Below, one piece after another: positions 6,948 through 11,618 of a stretch of 11,618 nucleotides of DNA; positions within the stretch are counted from its first letter, which is position 1; the number at the start of each line of letters is the position of its first letter. The notes below the pieces were generated by a model. The model saw nothing but the letters and a program-made list of their open reading frames with translations. It searched no databases and was not told the DNA's origin. The position numbers and the translations under genes are program-made. Source of the DNA: an uncultured Opitutia bacterium (GTDB lineage: Bacteria > Verrucomicrobiota > Verrucomicrobiia > Opitutales > Coraliomargaritaceae). The stretch is from positions 1 to 11,618 of the forward strand of contig CALBPO010000267.1 of assembly GCA_937899295.1 (NCBI GenBank), written 5' to 3'.

Positions 6948-7098
6948 TGGTTTATTAAAAATGTATATGTAACGATACCACACTAGCCACTAATAATCGA
7001 TTTATAAATACTTATTTTACTAGATAAAGCCTACTCAAAGGCTGTATTTCTCAAATTTAGCCTTGTGCCGAAAGCGTCCTACGACAGCTTTTGCGCTC
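6948..7098. promoter_or_regulatory. AT-rich divergent spacer between bcp and hisG
   Basis: This 151-bp region must hold the start signals for both the peroxiredoxin unit and hisG. It is AT-rich in its centre (about 6953-7030), with a perfect 10-bp AT palindrome ATTTATAAAT at 7000-7009 and a weak 4-bp-stem hairpin AGCC/GGCT at 7028-7043. No promoter pair with good spacing could be chosen with confidence for either strand, and no His-rich leader peptide is visible upstream of hisG. Confidence 0.35.
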
Positions 7099-7980
7099 AT
7101 GGAAAACAAGCCATTACTTATGCTAGGTCTGCCTAAGGGCAGCCTTCAAGACTCCACGATCAAACTTTTTGGTAAAGCGGGCTTCAACATTTCAGTCAGC
7201 TCCCGCTCCTACCGTCCGTCGATTGATGACGAGAACTTAGACGGTCGCTTCGTGCGTGCCCAAGAGGTCAGTCGCTACGTCGAACACGGCTACTTCGACT
7301 GTGGCCTTACTGGACAGGATTGGGTCAAGGAAAACGATTCCGACGTGGTCGAAGTGTGCAGCCTCGTTTACAGCCGTGCATCCAACAAGCCCTCCAAGTG
7401 GGTTATCGCGGTGCCCGAAGCCTCGACCGTGCAGACGGTCAAAGACCTCGAAGGTAAGCGCATCGCTACCGAGGTAGTCAACATCACGCGTCAGTATCTC
7501 AAGGAGAATGGTGTCAACGCTGAGGTCGAGTTCTCTTGGGGCGCGACCGAGGTCAAAGTGCCCGATCTGGTCGATGCTATCGTCGATCTCACTGAGACTG
7601 GCAATTCGATCCGTGCGAACAATCTGCGCATCGTCGACACGCTTCTCAACACCAACACTGTGTTGATCGCCAACAAGGTTTCTTGGGAAAACCCTGCTAA
7701 GCGCAAGAAGATCGAAAACATCGCATTACTTCTTACATCCGCACTCGAAGCCAATAGCAAAGTTGGCCTCAAACTCAACATCGAGAAGTCCAAGCTCGAA
7801 GCGATCCTCGCCGATCTGCCCGCGCTGCGTAACCCGACAATCAACCGCCTCACTGATGAGTCCTGGGTCGCCATCGACACTATCCTAGACGAAAAAGTTG
7901 TCCGCGAGATAATTCCCGAGCTCAAGGAACGTGGCGCCGAAGGGATCATCGAATACCCGCTTAACAAGGTAGTTTTTTAG
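7099..7980 (+). CDS. hisG: ATP phosphoribosyltransferase, long form
   Basis: This enzyme catalyses the first step of histidine synthesis: ATP plus PRPP gives N1-(5-phosphoribosyl)-ATP and pyrophosphate, in the cytoplasm. It has 293 residues. The N-terminus [18 protein letters not shown] (7-24) is the typical HisG start, followed by [23 protein letters not shown] (53-75). The PRPP-binding loop [14 protein letters not shown] lies at 163-176. The C-terminal ACT-like region (about 215-290), ending [14 protein letters not shown], marks the long, homohexameric form, which is inhibited by histidine and needs no HisZ partner. A TTG in frame at 7063 would add 12 residues; the ATG at 7099 fits the family N-terminus better. 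There is no other his gene next to it, so the pathway appears scattered. No good Shine-Dalgarno is seen. Confidence 0.97.
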   Translation: MENKPLLMLGLPKGSLQDSTIKLFGKAGFNISVSSRSYRPSIDDENLDGRFVRAQEVSRYVEHGYFDCGLTGQDWVKENDSDVVEVCSLVYSRASNKPSKWVIAVPEASTVQTVKDLEGKRIATEVVNITRQYLKENGVNAEVEFSWGATEVKVPDLVDAIVDLTETGNSIRANNLRIVDTLLNTNTVLIANKVSWENPAKRKKIENIALLLTSALEANSKVGLKLNIEKSKLEAILADLPALRNPTINRLTDESWVAIDTILDEKVVREIIPELKERGAEGIIEYPLNKVVF

Positions 7981-8074
7981 TGTAATCACGGTCGTCTGTT
8001 GACTTGCTGCCTCAAGCTAGCCACTAAGCCCCTGCAGAGTGGGCGGCTACTATTTCCTTAGGATTATTAAGCTA

Positions 8075-8959
8075 ATGCCGCACAATAATACCCCGCGCCA
8101 AGTCCGCATCGCCCTCATTCAAGGTCGAGAACAGGGTAAGCCCATCGCTGATCTAGACTACACCATTGCGCGCATCCATGAGGCTGCTGCCTCTGGCGCG
8201 CAGATCGTTTGCACGCAGGAGTTGTTTAATACGCCCTACTTCTGCCGCACGCAGGACACGGCGTTCTTCGATCTAGCGGAACCGGTTCCTGGCGCGACTA
8301 CAGAACTGCTCGAAGTTGTCGCAGGCGAGCTTGGCATCGTCATTATCGCCTCACTTTTCGAGCGCCGTGCCTCGGGTATCTATCATAACACCGCCGCCGT
8401 GATTGATGCGGATGGTCGCTATCTAGGTAAATACCGAAAGATGCACATTCCTCAAGACCCAGGGTTTGAAGAAAAATTTTATTTCACTCCAGGCGACCTC
8501 GGCTACAAGGTCTGGGACACGAAGTTTGGTAAAATCTCCGTCCTTATTTGCTGGGATCAATGGTATCCCGAGGCCGCTCGACTCGCTGCCCTCGCTGGGG
8601 CCGAGATCATTTTTTATCCGACCGCCATCGGTTGGTTGCCCGAGGAAAAAGCCGAACTCGGCGCTGCTCAGCACACAGCATGGGAGGCTGTTCAGCGCGG
8701 TCATGCTGTGGCTAATGGCTGTTACGTCGCGGCGGTCAATCGCACTGGCGTCGAGGGGGAAACTGAATTCTGGGGACAAAGTTTCGTCTCTGATTTCTAC
8801 GGACAAATTGTCGCACGCGCCCCTGTGAGTGAAGAGCACATCCTAATCGCCGACTGCGACTTCAAAGCCCTCGAAGACATGCGTCGCATATGGCCATTCT
8901 TCCGCGACCGTCGCATCGATACTTATGATGGCGTGACGAGTCGCATGATTGACGAGTAG
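8075..8959 (+). CDS. aguB: N-carbamoylputrescine amidase
   Basis: This nitrilase-superfamily amidohydrolase hydrolyses N-carbamoylputrescine to putrescine, CO2 and ammonia, the last step of the agmatine deiminase route. It has 294 residues. The Glu-Lys-Cys triad is visible: E49 in CTQELFNTPYFC, K122 in YRKMHIPQDPGFEEKFYFTPGD and C159 in LICWDQWYPEAARL. The segments PQDPGFEEKFYFTPGD, PTAIGWLPEEKAE and NRTGVEGETEFWGQSFVSD are characteristic of the AguB subgroup and separate it from beta-alanine synthases and other nitrilases. The ATG at 8075 is preferred over a GTG at 8039 whose 12 extra residues (MGGYYFLRIIKL) are not family-like; a weak AGGA lies at 8060-8063. The agmatine deiminase gene (aguA), often adjacent, is not in the window. 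The gene is convergent with rnr, with 6 bp between the stops. The 94-bp gap after hisG holds no clear promoter or terminator, so co-transcription with hisG is possible. Confidence 0.94.
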   Translation: MPHNNTPRQVRIALIQGREQGKPIADLDYTIARIHEAAASGAQIVCTQELFNTPYFCRTQDTAFFDLAEPVPGATTELLEVVAGELGIVIIASLFERRASGIYHNTAAVIDADGRYLGKYRKMHIPQDPGFEEKFYFTPGDLGYKVWDTKFGKISVLICWDQWYPEAARLAALAGAEIIFYPTAIGWLPEEKAELGAAQHTAWEAVQRGHAVANGCYVAAVNRTGVEGETEFWGQSFVSDFYGQIVARAPVSEEHILIADCDFKALEDMRRIWPFFRDRRIDTYDGVTSRMIDE

Positions 8960-8965
8960 CGAGCG

Positions 8966-11464
8966 CTAGCGAGTTCGCTTATTACGCTGATTTTTATTTG
9001 GGCGCTTAGTGATCACCTTGCCTTCAGCTGGAGGCTTCTTTTCTTGTGCGGATTTTTTCTTAGGTTTTCTTCGGGCCAAGGTTTTAGCGGCTTTCTTACT
9101 AGGACTGCGCTCTAAACTTTTAGATGAGCGCGCCTGGTCTATCTTGCGGCGGCCTTTGAAGGGTTTGCCAGGTTTTTTGCCTTTGTCGCGATTGTCTGTC
9201 AGGACGACGCGGAAGTCGATCTGCCGCTTGAAGCGATCCACGCGTTCAACTTGAACCATTATGTATTGGCCGAGTGCATAGGTACGCTTTTTACGACGTC
9301 CGATCAGTGCGGTGCCCTCAGGGTTTGGATGGTAGAAATCGTCGTCGAGTGTAGAGATATGCACCATACCAAAGGCTAGGGTATCAGTCAGCTCCACGAA
9401 TAGACCGTGATTTTTCACATCCGTGATGATGGCCTTGAAATGTTGCTTCTGTTCTTTCTGCAATTCGCGGTCATAGAATTCGAGGAGCTTAGTTTTAACG
9501 GATTCTCGTTCAGCGTCGACTGAGTTACGTTCGGTTACACTGATGTGATCGCCGAGGCTTTCGAGCTTACCCTGCTTGTAGCGAATCTCGGGCTCCCCTA
9601 GAGCAGAGTCGGCACGAGTCTTACAGAGATAGCCGTCAAGTATGCGATGGACGATCAGGTCGGAGTAGCGGCGGATGGGCGATGTGAAATGGGTATAGTC
9701 GGGCTTCGAGAGGCCGTAGTGACCGTCGGCGGAAGCACGATACTGTGCTTGCTTCAGGCTACGAAGGACGTGGACCTTAAGGGTGTAACCTTGCGGATGC
9801 TCCTTCAGCTTTTTGAGAAGTAAGGTCATCTCGCGCGGCTTTTGTAGGTTGCCGCACTGCACGCCGAAGCTTTGCATGGTCTCGCGAAGCTCTTTAAGCT
9901 TTTCTTCCTCTGGTTCATCATGCACGCGGTAGATGCAGGGGAAGTTCTGCTTCTTCATGGTGCGGGCGACTTGCTCGTTGGCCGAGAGCATAAACTCTTC
10001 GATCAGTTGATGGCTCTCATCGTTGAACTCTTTTTCAATACGATCTGCATAGCCTTCCTCGTCGACGTAGATTTTGACCGATGTCATGTCTAGGTCGAGC
10101 GAGCCTTTGCGAAAGCGGCGTTCGCGCAGCTGTTTGGCGATCTGCCAGAGCTTGCCGATGTATTTCTTCAGTGTAGCCATCTCTTCGTCGGTCACTTTGT
10201 TCAGTGAGCGCCCGGTAGAACCGGTCTGGTGTTTGGGTGGGAGCGGCGTATTGCGTATCTCAGCTAAGTCGTCCTGTTGCATGAAAGCGTAGGCTTGTTT
10301 GTAGGTCAGGCGCTTGTTACTGTTTATCACGGTATTGGCAAACTTGACCTCGCTGATGTCAGCGCTGTCGTTGAAGGTGATGAAACAAGTCTTGGTCAGG
10401 CGGTCTTCGGCCTCGACGAGCGAGCAGAGACCGTTGGATAGTGCGTGTGGCAGCATAGGAATGACTGTACCGACGAGATAAGTGCTGTTCCCGCGCTCTT
10501 GAGCCTCGCGGTCGAGCGGTGAGCCAGGTTTTACGTAGGCACTCACGTCGGCAATATGGACGCCGACACGAGTTTTGCCATCTTCAAGAAGCTCGAGCGA
10601 GAGGGCGTCATCAAAGTCTTTTGCATCGTCGGGATCGATGGTGAAGGTAAAAAGATCGCGGCAGTCTTGGCGATTTCCGATATCTTCCGAGCGCACAACA
10701 TCGGGTATGTCCTTGGTCTGTTGCTCTACCGCTGAGGGGAATCTTGGATTAAGGTCGTATTTATAGAGGATGGCTTTGAACTCGGCATCGGGCTCGTGCG
10801 TTCGACCGAGTACTTCCATGATCTCACCTTCTGGGTTGAGGTGTCGCTGTTTCCATTCGAGCATTTTGACCACGACCTTATCGCCCACTTTAGGTATGGG
10901 TTTGAGACCAGAATTTTTTGGATCAGGCACGAGGATGTCATGAATGATGCGCGGATCGTCAGGGATCACATAGCTGGCATGTTTAGCCTGTTCGAGGGTG
11001 CCAGGGATGGTGATACGGGCGCGCTTGAGTATACGGATGACACGGACGTTGGGTTTCTCGTCGGGCTTATATTCGGGGCGCTGTTGACGGCCTTTGCCTC
11101 GGAAGGGACGGCGCTGATCTTCGACTTTGCGGGCCAGCACGGTATCGCCGTGCATTGAGACGCCTGTGTCTTCGGATTTGATAGGGTAGCCGTCACCACC
11201 GGGGTCGGAGTCTGGAATAAGGATGGCGGAGCCACTCTGGCGAAAAATCAGGCGACCACTGACGAGGTCGGCATCTTCGGGGATGCAGAGCCGATCCTTT
11301 TTTAGCCGAGCGATCTCGCCCTGTTCGAGCATTTTGTCGAGAAGCGTATGGGCTTCCTTAGTGGCGTCTTGACCGAACTTAAGGACGCTAATGATCTCCA
11401 TGCGTCGCATAGGGACGTAGTCTTTAGCTCCGAGGAGTTTGAGTAGTTTTTGGCGTAAGTCCAT
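8966..11464 (-). CDS. rnr: Ribonuclease R (RNB-family 3'-5' exoribonuclease)
   Basis: This 832-residue enzyme degrades structured RNA processively from the 3' end, acting in mRNA and rRNA quality control. Domains in order: an N-terminal winged-helix segment (about 1-60), cold-shock domain 1 (about 66-113), a basic linker (115-140), cold-shock domain 2 (about 145-220), the catalytic RNB domain (about 262-610), an S1 domain (about 675-755, [17 protein letters not shown]) and a lysine/arginine-rich tail (756-832). Metal-binding aspartates in [12 protein letters not shown] are D277, D283, D285 and D286, matching the family pattern; [18 protein letters not shown] lies at 590-607. The N-terminal helix-turn-helix and basic tail identify RNase R rather than RNase II. 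The length is close to the E. coli enzyme (813). The start ATG at 11464 has no visible Shine-Dalgarno. Tail-mediated helicase or ribosome contacts known in other bacteria are not shown here. Confidence 0.97.
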   Translation of the reverse strand: MDLRQKLLKLLGAKDYVPMRRMEIISVLKFGQDATKEAHTLLDKMLEQGEIARLKKDRLCIPEDADLVSGRLIFRQSGSAILIPDSDPGGDGYPIKSEDTGVSMHGDTVLARKVEDQRRPFRGKGRQQRPEYKPDEKPNVRVIRILKRARITIPGTLEQAKHASYVIPDDPRIIHDILVPDPKNSGLKPIPKVGDKVVVKMLEWKQRHLNPEGEIMEVLGRTHEPDAEFKAILYKYDLNPRFPSAVEQQTKDIPDVVRSEDIGNRQDCRDLFTFTIDPDDAKDFDDALSLELLEDGKTRVGVHIADVSAYVKPGSPLDREAQERGNSTYLVGTVIPMLPHALSNGLCSLVEAEDRLTKTCFITFNDSADISEVKFANTVINSNKRLTYKQAYAFMQQDDLAEIRNTPLPPKHQTGSTGRSLNKVTDEEMATLKKYIGKLWQIAKQLRERRFRKGSLDLDMTSVKIYVDEEGYADRIEKEFNDESHQLIEEFMLSANEQVARTMKKQNFPCIYRVHDEPEEEKLKELRETMQSFGVQCGNLQKPREMTLLLKKLKEHPQGYTLKVHVLRSLKQAQYRASADGHYGLSKPDYTHFTSPIRRYSDLIVHRILDGYLCKTRADSALGEPEIRYKQGKLESLGDHISVTERNSVDAERESVKTKLLEFYDRELQKEQKQHFKAIITDVKNHGLFVELTDTLAFGMVHISTLDDDFYHPNPEGTALIGRRKKRTYALGQYIMVQVERVDRFKRQIDFRVVLTDNRDKGKKPGKPFKGRRKIDQARSSKSLERSPSKKAAKTLARRKPKKKSAQEKKPPAEGKVITKRPNKNQRNKRTR

Positions 11465-11477
11465 ATTAGGTAAATTG

Positions 11478-11536
11478 GTAGGAGCGACTCTCTTATCGCT
11501 TTTATTTCGTAGGAGAAGCGACAGGAGTGCCGCTCT
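11478..11536. repeat. REP-like pair of GTAGGAG hairpin units
   Basis: Two short units each start with GTAGGAG. Unit 1 at 11478-11500 has AGCGA (11483-11487) pairing with TCGCT (11496-11500). Unit 2 at 11509-11534 has AGCG (11517-11520) pairing with CGCT (11531-11534). A GTAG at the foot of a small GC-rich hairpin, repeated in an intergenic gap, is the layout of REP elements mobilised by RAYT transposases. No other copy occurs in this window, so the call depends on finding copies elsewhere in the genome. Taken together, 11465-11538 may also hold the rnr promoter, but none was clear. Confidence 0.4.
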
Positions 11537-11538
11537 AT

Positions 11539-11618
11539 TTACCCACCATCTCCCTCGGGATAGTAGGCGGCTGCATCTTCGAGACCGAGGGTGATGGTGA
11601 TGTTAAGGAAGGTAATCT
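11539..11618 (-). CDS. C-terminal tail of an unidentified gene (partial)
   Basis: A minus-strand frame enters from the right edge and reads [18 protein letters not shown] and a few more residues before a TAA at 11539-11541, giving about 26 codons. It has natural-looking protein composition and ends 74 bp before the rnr start, on the same strand. I do not recognise the family from so few residues. The opposite strand also has an open frame here, beginning at a GTG at 11527 with AGGAG just before it, so the assignment is tentative. Confidence 0.35.
   Translation of the reverse strand, partial: ITFLNITITLGLEDAAAYYPEGDGG

Noticed and set aside
7028..7043. Hairpin AGCC/GGCT upstream of hisG as a his attenuator
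   Set aside because: The stem is only 4 bp and there is no histidine-rich leader peptide or terminator-type T-tract.
7999..8027. TTGACT as a promoter for the amidase gene
   Set aside because: The hexamer at the right spacing, CACTAA, matches consensus poorly.
8966..9189. Lysine/arginine-rich C-terminal tail of RNase R as an unusual extension
   Set aside because: Basic low-complexity tails of this size are normal for RNase R.
10796..11158. Open frame of 120 codons opposite rnr
   Set aside because: It lies fully antisense to a well-supported gene, its composition follows codon structure of rnr, and it has no family motif.

Overview
The window looks like ordinary chromosomal DNA from a free-living Gram-negative bacterium, of roughly 50% GC. 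The protein flavour (carboxynorspermidine-type dehydrogenase, orphan NtrC- and OmpR-type regulators, long-form HisG) and the weak Shine-Dalgarno sites suggest Verrucomicrobiota, perhaps the Opitutales/Puniceicoccales group. That placement is an inference from pattern memory, not a search result. There are nine confident protein genes, one tRNA and one short gene tail at the right edge. I see no phage, insertion sequence, CRISPR array or resistance module.

Left part (1-3422): a MoxR-type AAA+ ATPase, cut by the left edge, is divergent from a sigma-54-dependent response regulator. Two perfect inverted repeats lie in the spacer between them. The regulator is followed by a secreted PstS-like substrate-binding protein that has no transporter genes beside it.

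Middle (3423-5660): a tRNA-Gly(GCC) with a consensus -35 box upstream and a strong intrinsic terminator downstream. It is convergent with a carboxynorspermidine/carboxyspermidine dehydrogenase gene. Divergent from that gene is a membrane-anchored methionine sulfoxide reductase B.

Redox block (5028-6947): msrB is convergent with a two-gene minus-strand unit, a PrxQ/BCP peroxiredoxin followed 12 bp later by an OmpR-type response regulator with no kinase beside it. Together these form a small candidate oxidative-damage locus.

Right part (7099-11618): hisG (long form), N-carbamoylputrescine amidase (putrescine synthesis), then convergent rnr (RNase R). The amidase and the dehydrogenase at 3664-4860 act in consecutive parts of one route: agmatine-derived putrescine is the substrate for the carboxyspermidine/carboxynorspermidine branch. 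A REP-like hairpin pair lies upstream of rnr, followed by the C-terminal codons of another minus-strand gene.

I did not find a clearly new biological system. The best leads are the inverted repeats between moxR and the sigma-54 regulator, the anchored MsrB with an N-terminal CxxxC motif, the peroxiredoxin-regulator pair, the tRNA-Gly with a U2-A71 pair, and the REP-like repeats.
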